Positions 22,327-30,279 of a stretch of 33,966 nucleotides of DNA are shown here, piece by piece; within the stretch, counting starts at the first letter, position 1, and every line of letters starts with the position of its first letter. The notes below the pieces were generated by a model. That model worked only from the letters and a program-made list of their open reading frames with translations. It ran no database searches and was not told the origin of the DNA. Location: contig JAFWZG010000033.1 of NCBI GenBank assembly GCA_017517385.1, positions 1 to 33,966 on the forward strand, written 5' to 3'. Source of the DNA: Akkermansia sp. (GTDB lineage: Bacteria; Verrucomicrobiota; Verrucomicrobiia; Verrucomicrobiales; Akkermansiaceae). A program made the translations under genes and the position numbers.

Positions 22327-24453
22327 TCAGAGGGTTTGTTTAATCTTCTCAAGGGAGTAGCACTCGATGACGTCACCTTCCTCGTAATCGTTGTAATCAG
22401 CGAGGCGGATACCACATTCAAGGCCGGCCTTGACTTCTTCCACCTCATCCTGGAAGCGACGAAGTGTGGACATCTTGCCGTCAAATACCACCTGGCCATC
22501 GCGCAGAACGCGGGCTTCGGCGGTGCGCAGCATCTTGCCGTCCGATACATAAGACCCGGCTGCGCGGCCTTTGTTCAACTTGAACACCTGTCTGATTTCG
22601 GCATGGCCCAGAACGGTCTCACGGGTCTCGGGTTCAAGCAGACCGAGCATGGCGTCCTTAACCTGATCAATAAGCTCGTAAACGATGGAGTAAATCTTAA
22701 CCTGAACGCCTTCGCGCTTCACTGCCTTCACTGCGTTGCTTTCCACCTTCACATTGAAGCCGAGAATAACGGCATCGGAAGAGGAGGCCAGCAGAACATC
22801 GCTCTCAGAAATAGGACCGGCAGCTGCACCGATGAATTGGCACTCTACCTTCTCACTATGGATATCAAGAATGGCCTTCTTAATGGCTTCCACGGAACCC
22901 TGTACGTCGCCCTTCAGGTAGAGCTTCAGCACAGCCTTCTGGCTGCCATCACCCATCATGGCCAGAATGTCTTCCATTCGGGAGCGGCGCGGTGCACTCA
23001 ACCGGGCTTGACGAAGTTCTTCCTGACGTTCCTCAGCAAGCTTGCGGGCTGCACGCTCGTTATCCATTTCCACAAGCTCGTCACCTACATTCGGAGTCTG
23101 GAGGAACCCTGAAACTTCAGCAGGCATGCCGGGGGTAACTTTCTTGATGGATTTGCCTTGGTCGTTGAAGAGTGTCTTAATCTTACCGGCATAAGGACCG
23201 CAGATGAAGGGCATACCAACTTTAAGCGTGCCGCTTTGGACAATCACGGTTGCAGAGCTGCCTTTACCCTGTTCCATACGGGCCTCAATGATGGAGGCGC
23301 GGCAGTTTGCTCGGGGATTTGCCTTGAGCTCAAGCACTTCGGCCTGCAGGCAGAGGAGGTCGAGTAGGTCGTCAATACCTGCGCCTGTGTGGGCTGATAC
23401 ATCCACACACTCAATCTCACCACCGAAATCCGTGGGCATAAGGCCTTCCTCCATTAGCTGGGTGCGAACGCGCAGGGGATCTGCTGCGGGAAGATCACAC
23501 TTGTTTACTGCCACAATGATGGTCTTACCAGCGGCCTTAGCATGTGTAATTGCTTCACGTGTCTGGGGCATGATTCCGTCGTTAGCTGCAACAACCAATA
23601 CTACGATATCGGTTACGTCAGCACCGCGAGCGCGCATCTCTGTGAAAATGGCATGGCCGGGAGTATCAATGAAAGTAAGAACATTGCCGCCGTGGTTCAC
23701 AGAGTATGCGCCGATGTGCTGTGTGATACCGCCCGCTTCACCGGCTACCACTTTGGTGCGGCGAATGTAGTCCAGCAGGGAGGTTTTGCCATGGTCTACG
23801 TGACCCATTACGGTAATGATGGGGGTACGAACCTTCAGTACATCATCAGGCTCTTCTTCCACTGCAACGGGTTCAGGTTCCTTTACTACTTCCACGGGAG
23901 CCTTGACACCGGCACCTTTTTCACGCTTCACGCGCTCAAAAGTGTAACCATGCTTTTCGCACAAGGCTGCCACCTGATCGCTGTCAAGAGTTGTGGCAGG
24001 ATTTGCAAACACACCCATAGGCAGCAGCTCAGCAATGAGTTTAAAGGGTTTCAGGTTCATCTGAGCAGCGAGATCTGCTACGGAGACCGGAGGCTTCACG
24101 TTGATAACCTTGTCGCCACTGGCCGCCGGAGCAGGGGCCGGAGCTGCTTTGGGGGCTTCCTTCACTGGTGCGGGTGCCTCTTTTGCCGGCTCAGGCTTCT
24201 GAACGGGCTCAGCCTTGGGCGTCTCCTTGCGGGGGGCTGGTGCCTTTTTCTTGGGGGCTCCGAGCAAATCGAGAGCTTCTTTGCGGGGGGCTGCCTCTTT
24301 CTTTGCCGGAGCGGGCTGAGCTTTACGAGCGGGCTCTGCCGTGGCGGCAGGCTTCGGTGCACCAGCTTTCTGCGCCGGTGCAGCAGCTTTTTTCTTTTTG
24401 GTACCACCGAGAAGGTCCAGAACCTCGGGTTTCTTGTTGTTCTTTTCAGGCAT
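22327..24453 (-). CDS. infB: Translation initiation factor IF-2
   Basis: A 708-residue IF-2, the GTPase that brings initiator tRNA to the 30S subunit and promotes subunit joining. The N-terminal ~125 residues are low-complexity Ala/Pro/Lys and contain the motif LDLLG twice (LDLLGGTKKKK and LDLLGAPKKK). An IF2_N domain follows (VINVKPPVSVADLAAQMN), then the G domain with GHVDHGKTS, DTPGHAIF and NKCD, then domains II-IV. The C-terminal DYNDYEEGDVIECYS is typical. The ATG at 24453 (MPEKNNKK) is preferred to the in-frame TTG at 24504, since it starts just before the first LDLLG motif. It lies 59 bases after nusA in the same unit. No Shine-Dalgarno sequence is present. Confidence 0.95.
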   Translation of the reverse strand: MPEKNNKKPEVLDLLGGTKKKKAAAPAQKAGAPKPAATAEPARKAQPAPAKKEAAPRKEALDLLGAPKKKAPAPRKETPKAEPVQKPEPAKEAPAPVKEAPKAAPAPAPAASGDKVINVKPPVSVADLAAQMNLKPFKLIAELLPMGVFANPATTLDSDQVAALCEKHGYTFERVKREKGAGVKAPVEVVKEPEPVAVEEEPDDVLKVRTPIITVMGHVDHGKTSLLDYIRRTKVVAGEAGGITQHIGAYSVNHGGNVLTFIDTPGHAIFTEMRARGADVTDIVVLVVAANDGIMPQTREAITHAKAAGKTIIVAVNKCDLPAADPLRVRTQLMEEGLMPTDFGGEIECVDVSAHTGAGIDDLLDLLCLQAEVLELKANPRANCRASIIEARMEQGKGSSATVIVQSGTLKVGMPFICGPYAGKIKTLFNDQGKSIKKVTPGMPAEVSGFLQTPNVGDELVEMDNERAARKLAEERQEELRQARLSAPRRSRMEDILAMMGDGSQKAVLKLYLKGDVQGSVEAIKKAILDIHSEKVECQFIGAAAGPISESDVLLASSSDAVILGFNVKVESNAVKAVKREGVQVKIYSIVYELIDQVKDAMLGLLEPETRETVLGHAEIRQVFKLNKGRAAGSYVSDGKMLRTAEARVLRDGQVVFDGKMSTLRRFQDEVEEVKAGLECGIRLADYNDYEEGDVIECYSLEKIKQTL

Positions 24454-24512
24454 GTTTGATTGAAGAAGTGTATATTTTTCAGTGTGAGTGGCTTTCGCCC
24501 TCAATTATGTAA

Positions 24513-25799
24513 TCAGGCATTTTTTGCTTTATCGACGATGGCGAAGGCCTGATCTTCGCTGATGCCCAGTGCGTCCACAAGGTCCTCAGGCTGTACGTAG
24601 CTAGCGATACCCTGTACGGTGGTAAAACCGGCTGCTATCATCTCCGCCGCGAGCTCATTTGTAACGCCGAGTGTGTTCACGAGTTCTTCTGCTCCCTCGG
24701 AGGCATAGCTCTTGGCGCGAGTCATATTATCATAGGGTTCTACTCGAACGTCCCAGCGATCATTCGGTCCGGAGATAAGGCGGGCCGTCAGGCGCACATT
24801 CTGGCCTTTACGCCCCTTAGCCTTGGCTGCAGCCTTGTCATCTGCCACATACACGGTAACAATACGCTTTTCGTTGTTAACGTCGATACTAACAGGATCA
24901 ATCGGTGCAAGAGATTCCTGTACCATGGCAGCCTTATCCTCGGAGTATTCAAGGATATCCACCTTCTCACGGTTGAGTTCGTTCACTACGTTCTTCACGC
25001 GGGCACCACGCATACCTACGCATGCGCCGATGGGGTCTACGTTCGGATCATCGCTCTTAACTACCATCTTGGTGCGATAACCGGCCTCGCGTACGATGTT
25101 GACGATTTCTACTGTGCGCTCGTAAATCTCCATGACCTCGTTTTCGAAGAGGCGGCGTACAAGGTTCGGGTGGCTGCGGGAGAGAATCAGCTCGTGGCCG
25201 CGTGCACCATCTCTTACCTCTACCACGTAGAAGCGCATCTTGTCACCGGCGGTGTATTCCTCACCGGGAATGCGCTGGCGCAGGGGAACAAGACCTTCAA
25301 ACTTATCCACTTCAACGATGACATCTCCCTTGTCGTAGCGGCGTACTGTGCCGGTAACAAGTTCACCAATGCGATCCTTGAATGCATCAGCAAGCATTTC
25401 TTGCTCAGCCTTGCGAATTCGCTGCTGCATGGTCTGGCGGGCCGTCTGAACAGCAATGCGACCAAAATCCTTCGGTGTGATGTTCATGGTGATTTTCTGG
25501 CCAACTTCGATGGTCTTGCCGTTTTTTGCGGCCATAGCCTCTGCTACGGAATACTTCACTTCATTGTAGGGATCCGTAAAGTCTTCATCAGCCACAACTG
25601 TCATTCTGGCCTTAATCTTTACACTGTTCTTCTGCGGATCAATGTCAGCGCGGATGTTTTGGATGCGCTCTGCGCCGTCTACCATCTTGGAGTAGGCGGT
25701 GAGGAAGGAAGCTTCAAGAGCCTGCAGTACGCGCTCGCGAGTGAGGTCTTTTTCGCGGACGTAGAAGTCGATGAGTGCGGAGATATCTGTGGCGGCCAT
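24513..25799 (-). CDS. nusA: Transcription termination/antitermination factor NusA
   Basis: A 428-residue NusA, which binds RNA polymerase and modulates pausing, termination and antitermination. Domains in order: N-terminal polymerase-binding domain (1-~130), S1 domain (ELVTGTVRRYDKGDVIVEV, ~145-210), two KH domains (DPIGACVGMRGARVKNVVNEL and GRKGQNVRLTARLI), and a C-terminal helix-hairpin-helix pair (LGVTNELAAEMIAAGFTTVQGIA and LGISEDQAFAIVDKA). The order nusA-infB-rbfA is conserved in bacteria, but rimP, usually just upstream, is absent; ftsQ is there instead. A strong promoter and a leader terminator precede it, suggesting attenuation. The start at 25799 has no Shine-Dalgarno sequence. Confidence 0.95.
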   Translation of the reverse strand: MAATDISALIDFYVREKDLTRERVLQALEASFLTAYSKMVDGAERIQNIRADIDPQKNSVKIKARMTVVADEDFTDPYNEVKYSVAEAMAAKNGKTIEVGQKITMNITPKDFGRIAVQTARQTMQQRIRKAEQEMLADAFKDRIGELVTGTVRRYDKGDVIVEVDKFEGLVPLRQRIPGEEYTAGDKMRFYVVEVRDGARGHELILSRSHPNLVRRLFENEVMEIYERTVEIVNIVREAGYRTKMVVKSDDPNVDPIGACVGMRGARVKNVVNELNREKVDILEYSEDKAAMVQESLAPIDPVSIDVNNEKRIVTVYVADDKAAAKAKGRKGQNVRLTARLISGPNDRWDVRVEPYDNMTRAKSYASEGAEELVNTLGVTNELAAEMIAAGFTTVQGIASYVQPEDLVDALGISEDQAFAIVDKAKNA

Positions 25800-25834
25800 A
25801 GTGATTGATGCTTAAGGTTCTTTGTGCCCGGACT

Positions 25835-25864
25835 ATAAAAAAGGAGCGGGCCAATGACCCGCCC
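25835..25864 (-). terminator. Intrinsic terminator in the nusA leader (possible attenuator)
   Basis: On the minus strand GCGGG (25862-25858) pairs with CCCGC (25850-25846) around a 7-base loop, with extra G-C pairs outside one mismatch, followed by TCC and TTTTTT. It lies about 25-30 bases after the predicted transcription start and 36 bases before the nusA ATG, so it is inside the leader of this promoter and not only the end of ftsQ. Confidence 0.7.
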
Positions 25865-25896
25865 AATCTCATAAGACCGGAACTTGTTCGGGGTGA

Positions 25897-25925
25897 ATCT
25901 TATCATTCTCAGGTATTTAAGTCAA
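25897..25925 (-). promoter_or_regulatory. Strong promoter of the nusA operon
   Basis: On the minus strand TTGACT (25920-25925), 17-base spacer and TAAGAT (25897-25902). Predicted start of transcription near 25890, giving a leader of about 90 bases that includes the hairpin at 25846-25862. Confidence 0.7.
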
Positions 25926-25975
25926 GTAAAATGCCTGAAGAATGTGTTTTTTTTAGGGTTAGAGGGCGAACTCTG

Positions 25976-26872
25976 TCATTTTGAGGAGTCGTCGTCCATG
26001 TAGATAACAGCAGGGTTATTCGCAGGGATGACGTTGACACTCCTGAGGCGTTTACCACTTACGCGAGCATGCTCAAGAATCCATTGGAGGCGGACGAGCT
26101 GTTCTTGGATGTTGTATACTTGCATCATTACCTCAGTTCCACCTTCGAGGATGACAATCATCTTCCAAGGACGAGGACGGAAAATTTCCGTGATGGAGGG
26201 AATTTCTACGAGATTATAAGCGTTAGAAGTGGAGATAAGCTCCTTAATGGGGCGGCAAATTTCTGCATCGATAACAGCACCGACCTTCATCTCGCTAATG
26301 TCTTCGGGTTGGAGATACCAAGTGGGAACATTAAGAAAGTTCCTGTGGTATTTTTCAACAATCGGGAAGAGGCAGCCGTTTGGATCCATGAACATGCGGT
26401 TACTATCGCCGCTTTCCGTTGCGCTTTCCTTCTCTACATAAACGACAGGAATACGCTCGGTGATTTCAATGTGGAGAGTATCCGGCATTTCTGCGTGGAT
26501 GACGGCAGCAGAAATGCATGGATGAGTCTCCAGCTTTTCTTTCATCTCACTGACATTCAGGGTAGCCATGTTAATGGTACCCTCAATTTCCAGAATCTGC
26601 ATGACCTGCTCACGGGAAATAATACCGTGGCGTGAAACATAGCTCACATTGTCAATGCTGAGTCCGTATGCCTTTTCCAGCGCGTAGTTGATGAGATGAA
26701 ATGTACCCCAGATGACGGGAGCCGCAATAAGGAGGATGAGAAGCCATTTGCGCAGACGGCGTGCACCGCGTTTAAGCGCCAGCAGGCTGAAGAGGCGGTC
26801 TTTTAAGGAGAGCGCCTTCTCCAGAAGCTGTACGTTTTCCTTCTCTGAGCGGTACTTGTTCTGCTGCTTCAT
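25976..26872 (-). CDS. ftsQ: Cell division protein FtsQ
   Basis: A 298-residue FtsQ/DivIB-type protein, the bitopic divisome scaffold that links FtsK/FtsB/FtsL to septal synthesis. A basic cytoplasmic N-terminus (~1-42) precedes one membrane helix (WLLILLIAAPVIWGTFHLI, ~43-62). A POTRA domain follows (about 72-145, with ISREQVMQILEIEGTINMATLN and the closing PDTLHIEITERIPVVYV) and then the beta domain (to ~290). The ATG at 26872 (MKQQNKY) is chosen since the longer frame would overlap ddl. It follows ddl by 14 bases, a standard dcw order, but ftsA and ftsZ do not follow: the next gene is nusA. Spacing to nusA is 176 bases with a new promoter. Confidence 0.9.
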   Translation of the reverse strand: MKQQNKYRSEKENVQLLEKALSLKDRLFSLLALKRGARRLRKWLLILLIAAPVIWGTFHLINYALEKAYGLSIDNVSYVSRHGIISREQVMQILEIEGTINMATLNVSEMKEKLETHPCISAAVIHAEMPDTLHIEITERIPVVYVEKESATESGDSNRMFMDPNGCLFPIVEKYHRNFLNVPTWYLQPEDISEMKVGAVIDAEICRPIKELISTSNAYNLVEIPSITEIFRPRPWKMIVILEGGTEVMMQVYNIQEQLVRLQWILEHARVSGKRLRSVNVIPANNPAVIYMDDDSSK

Positions 26873-26886
26873 GCGGAATCCGGCTC

Positions 26887-27810
26887 TCAGCCGCGGGGCT
26901 GATTGAGAGAAATCTCGGCTATACGTGAGCAAAGCTCACCGAAGCTGATGCCTACAGCGGCAGCTGCCTTGGGGAAGAGAGAAGCGCTGGTCATGCCGGG
27001 AATGGTGTTAATCTCCAGCACGTAGGGCTTACCATCAGCGGTCAGCAGTACATCGACTCTGCCATATACTTCTACGTTCAGTGCTTTGTACGCAGCCAGT
27101 GCAGCTTCCTGAACGGCTTTTGTCTCATCTTCGGTGATATCAGCCGGGCAGATGTAATCCGACCCCACACCACCGGAAAGCGCCGGATATTTGTTGGCGA
27201 AATCGTAGAAGCCCTCGCGCGGGGCAATGTGAATGACGGGCAGGGGGGTGCCATCAAAAATAGCTACAGTGAGTTCCTTGCCGTCGATGTATTCTTCTAC
27301 AAGAATATCTGTGCCGTATTTTGCAGCCTCCTTCACGGCAGTGGGGAGTTCTTCCTCCGTTTTAACAATGCTGACACCTACAGAGGAGCCTTCACATGGG
27401 GGCTTAATGACGCAGGGTACACCGATGGAGGGAAGCTGACCGGAGGGGATGACTTCATCCTTGGGCGTGGGAACGCCGGCTGCGAAGAAGGCTTTCTTAG
27501 TGAGTATTTTGTCGAAGCAGTTGCGGCTTGTTTCAGAGCCCGCGCCGGTGTAGGGAATACCGAGCTCTTCAAGATAGGCCTGAAGGCCGCCATCCTCACC
27601 GTAGGTGCCGTGAATCATGTTGTAGCAAAGCTCCGTGCCTTCAGGAATGACCGGGCGTACGCTGTCCACTACCAGAGGGGTGACATTTGTGAAACCTTCT
27701 GCACGAAGGGCTTCCAGCACAGCATTGCCGGATACAAGTGAAACCTCTCTTTCAGAACCGGGACCTCCCATCAGAAGGGTGATGGCTGTGTCTTTTTTCA
27801 GTGTCTTCAT
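26887..27810 (-). CDS. ddl: D-alanine--D-alanine ligase
   Basis: A 307-residue ATP-grasp enzyme that joins two D-alanines for the peptidoglycan stem peptide. Seen are the N-terminal GGPGSEREVSLVSG, the HGTYGEDGGLQAYLEELGIPYTG stretch, the ATP-binding IKPPCEGSSVGVSIV, the EEYIDGKELTVAI segment, and EINTIPGMTSASLFP near the C-terminus, with Glu and Asn as metal ligands. Length matches the DdlB type. The ATG at 27810 (MKTLKKD) is preferred; the open frame continues upstream into murB-coding DNA. It lies 37 bases after murC-murB and 14 bases before ftsQ, so the three genes form one unit. Confidence 0.95.
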   Translation of the reverse strand: MKTLKKDTAITLLMGGPGSEREVSLVSGNAVLEALRAEGFTNVTPLVVDSVRPVIPEGTELCYNMIHGTYGEDGGLQAYLEELGIPYTGAGSETSRNCFDKILTKKAFFAAGVPTPKDEVIPSGQLPSIGVPCVIKPPCEGSSVGVSIVKTEEELPTAVKEAAKYGTDILVEEYIDGKELTVAIFDGTPLPVIHIAPREGFYDFANKYPALSGGVGSDYICPADITEDETKAVQEAALAAYKALNVEVYGRVDVLLTADGKPYVLEINTIPGMTSASLFPKAAAAVGISFGELCSRIAEISLNQPRG

Positions 27811-27847
27811 GTCTAAATGATTTTTGTGTGAATAGCGCTTTCGCGTA

Positions 27848-30148
27848 TTAGAACTCAGCATCGCGATCGCCTACCACTTGTACTTCCGTACGCAGGGTAA
27901 TGCCGCGTTCGGTCTTAGCCTTGTTGCGGATAAAGTCGATGAGTTCGGTTACATCCGTTGCCTTGGCTTTATTGATATTGACGATAAAGTTTGCGTGTTT
28001 GGTGGAAATTTGGGCTCCGCCAATGGTGTATCCCTTGAGTCCTAATTCGTCAATAAGCTTACCGGCTGGTATTTCTTCGGGGTTTTTGAAGGTGCAGCCT
28101 GCGCTGGGCTCAACGGGCTGGGTGTTTTTGCGGCGCTGGCGGCTATCTTCGGTGGCTGCTTCAATCTCCTTGGGGTCTCCGGGTGTGCCGGAGAAGGAGG
28201 CCTGCATCACGATATTGTGCTCAAAATCGGGAATGAGGCGGTAACAAGCGGGGCGCATCGTTTCTTTCTCGAACTCCACAATGTCGCCGTCATCGTTCAA
28301 AGCTATGGCGGAGCGGAATACACTCCACATATCACCACCCATGGCTCCGGCATTCTGGCGAAGACTGCCGCCCACATAACCGGGGATACCATCCATCCAC
28401 TCGAAGCCGCTGATGCCGTTCTGGGCTGCGAATGCCGCAAGCTTCTTGAGTTTTACACCGGCACCAGCGATAATTTTATTGCCGCGCAGTTCAAGCTTCT
28501 GGAACTCACCGGCGGCGAGATGAATTACGGCTCCGCGAATACCACCCTCGCGTACGATGAGGTTAGAGCCGCGGCCGACGGTGTGCACAGGAATATTGCG
28601 ATCCTTGAAGAAGTTCACCACAGCCTGCATGTGTTCGAAGGTATCAGGCTCAATCCAGTACTGAGCTTCACCACCTACGCCGGCTGTAGTGTGCTTGCTC
28701 ATGGGTTCATACAGGCGGCAGGTGAAGTCGGAACCGCACTCTTGCTGCATTTCAGCAAGGATGCGCAGGTCATCCGCAATCTTCTTGCCGGCTTCATGTA
28801 CATTACCGGCACCGAGGGTGATGAACAGGTCTCCGGGGCGGAGTATGTTACCCACCTTGTGGTGTGCAAGGGACAAGTCCGGAAGGAACTCGGCATCCAC
28901 GGGGCCGTTCTCCAGCACTGCGTCCACGATGGTCTGGCCGCTGATGCCGGGAATGGGTGGCTCACTGGCCGGGTATACGTCTGCCACGTAAAGCTTATCA
29001 ACATTCTGCAGCACTTTGCCGAAATCGTCACGGAGCAGCTGAGTGCGGGTGTAACGGTGAGGTTGGAAAAGCACAATGAGGCGTTCCGGCTTCAGGCTCT
29101 GTGCCGTCTGCAGGGTGGCTGCAATTTCAGTGGGGTGGTGACCATAGTCATCCACGATTCTGTAATCGCGGGAAAGGTATTTAGTCTCGAATCTGCGGCG
29201 TGCACCGGCAAAGCTGACAAGGCCACGTGTGATGCTGGCGAAGTCACAGCCAAGCTCCAGAGCAAGGGCGGTGGCTGCAAGGGAGTTCAGCACATTGTGG
29301 CGGCCCGGAATGCCAAGTTCTACGCGGCCGAGAGCCTCGCCCTTGTAGTTAATGGTATAGAGTGTACGGCCTCGTTTTACTGTTACATCCGTTGCGGTGT
29401 AGTCAGCATCCTGCCAGCCATAGGAAATGGTGTTCGGATACTGGGAGCAGACATCGGCAGCACCGGCGTCCGTCTTGCAGTAAATGAGCTTGCCGCGTGT
29501 CTGACGGCACAGGCGGTGGAACACGCTCTTAATGTGATCAAGGTCGCGGTAGAAGTCCAGATGTTCGGCCTCGATGTTCAGAATGATGCTGTGTTCGGGA
29601 ATGTAGTTTACCAGCGTGCCGTCACTTTCATCACCCTCGGCTACAAGATATTCGCTGTCCTCTGTCCAGTGTGCGTTAGCTCCGAGTACCGGAATTTCGG
29701 CACCTACGTAGTGGCACGGGCGCATACGCCCTTCACGGAGCAGGTGGGCACTCATGGCTGATGTCGTCGTCTTACCGTGGGTGCCGGCTACTACAACACC
29801 TTTTTTGTTATTAAGAATAGCGGCAAGGCATTCGGCACGGCGCAGGCAAAGGCAGCCATTCTGGCGGGCTGCTGCAAGAGCTACATTCTCCTCACGAATG
29901 GCGCTGGAGTAAATAACAACTTCAGCGTCGCTTACTGCTTCTGCGCTGTGCGGGCAGGAGAAAACGAGGCCAGCCTTCTGCAAGCGCTCTGTTTCCTTAC
30001 TTGTCACGCGGTCACAGCCGCTCACGCGGTGGCCCATTTCAAGCAGCATGCGGGCAAGGCCGCTCATGCCGGAGCCTGCGACACCAATGAGATGAATGCG
30101 TACGGGATTATCCCTGTCCAGAAGCCTTTTGCGTAACTGTTCTATCAT
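27848..30148 (-). CDS. murC-murB: Fused UDP-N-acetylmuramate--alanine ligase and UDP-MurNAc dehydrogenase
   Basis: A 766-residue two-enzyme protein. Residues 1-~465 are MurC, which adds L-Ala to UDP-MurNAc with ATP: nucleotide fold GVAGSGMSG (22-30), P-loop GTHGKTTT (122-129), EGDESDGT (171-178) and DDYGHHPTE (333-341). Residues ~472-766 are MurB, the FAD enzyme making UDP-MurNAc: GRGSNLIV (525-532), IPGYVGGSLRQNAGAMGG (588-605), Tyr636-Arg637, and SAGCTFKNP (682-690). The usual catalytic Ser of the last motif is Cys685 here. Substrate channelling from MurB to MurC is possible. A good promoter (TTGATT-16-TATAAT) precedes it, with a leader of about 8 bases and no Shine-Dalgarno sequence. Confidence 0.95.
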   Translation of the reverse strand: MIEQLRKRLLDRDNPVRIHLIGVAGSGMSGLARMLLEMGHRVSGCDRVTSKETERLQKAGLVFSCPHSAEAVSDAEVVIYSSAIREENVALAAARQNGCLCLRRAECLAAILNNKKGVVVAGTHGKTTTSAMSAHLLREGRMRPCHYVGAEIPVLGANAHWTEDSEYLVAEGDESDGTLVNYIPEHSIILNIEAEHLDFYRDLDHIKSVFHRLCRQTRGKLIYCKTDAGAADVCSQYPNTISYGWQDADYTATDVTVKRGRTLYTINYKGEALGRVELGIPGRHNVLNSLAATALALELGCDFASITRGLVSFAGARRRFETKYLSRDYRIVDDYGHHPTEIAATLQTAQSLKPERLIVLFQPHRYTRTQLLRDDFGKVLQNVDKLYVADVYPASEPPIPGISGQTIVDAVLENGPVDAEFLPDLSLAHHKVGNILRPGDLFITLGAGNVHEAGKKIADDLRILAEMQQECGSDFTCRLYEPMSKHTTAGVGGEAQYWIEPDTFEHMQAVVNFFKDRNIPVHTVGRGSNLIVREGGIRGAVIHLAAGEFQKLELRGNKIIAGAGVKLKKLAAFAAQNGISGFEWMDGIPGYVGGSLRQNAGAMGGDMWSVFRSAIALNDDGDIVEFEKETMRPACYRLIPDFEHNIVMQASFSGTPGDPKEIEAATEDSRQRRKNTQPVEPSAGCTFKNPEEIPAGKLIDELGLKGYTIGGAQISTKHANFIVNINKAKATDVTELIDFIRNKAKTERGITLRTEVQVVGDRDAEF

Positions 30149-30162
30149 AGCTCTTACGAGTT

Positions 30163-30190
30163 ATTATATACGATTACGCCATACAATCAA
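30163..30190 (-). promoter_or_regulatory. Promoter of murC-murB
   Basis: On the minus strand TTGATT (30185-30190), 16-base spacer and a perfect TATAAT (30163-30168), 14 bases before the ATG. It drives murC-murB, ddl and ftsQ. Confidence 0.65.
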
Positions 30191-30279
30191 GCCAAATCTA
30201 ATTGGATTCGCTGGAATTGACATTTGGCGCTGATTATAAACGCTATTTTTTTTCGGAGCGGGGTAGCATGGGGGATGCT

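Noticed and set aside
22336..24459. Long plus-strand frames opposite infB (258 and 305 codons).
   Set aside because: Antisense shadows of IF-2; no domain, promoter or start signal.
24454..24504. A TTG start extending IF-2 by 17 residues.
   Set aside because: No start signal; the ATG at 24453 begins the conserved-looking N-terminus.
25679..25906. A 75-codon minus-strand frame across the nusA leader, as a possible leader peptide.
   Set aside because: Its ATG is at the predicted -10 box, upstream of the transcription start, and it runs out of frame into nusA.
28217..29761. A 514-codon plus-strand frame.
   Set aside because: It is the antisense shadow of murC-murB, which has all catalytic motifs on the other strand.
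30217..30240. Plus-strand TTGACA followed by TATAAA, as a promoter.
   Set aside because: The spacer is 12 bases, too short, and no plus-strand gene follows.
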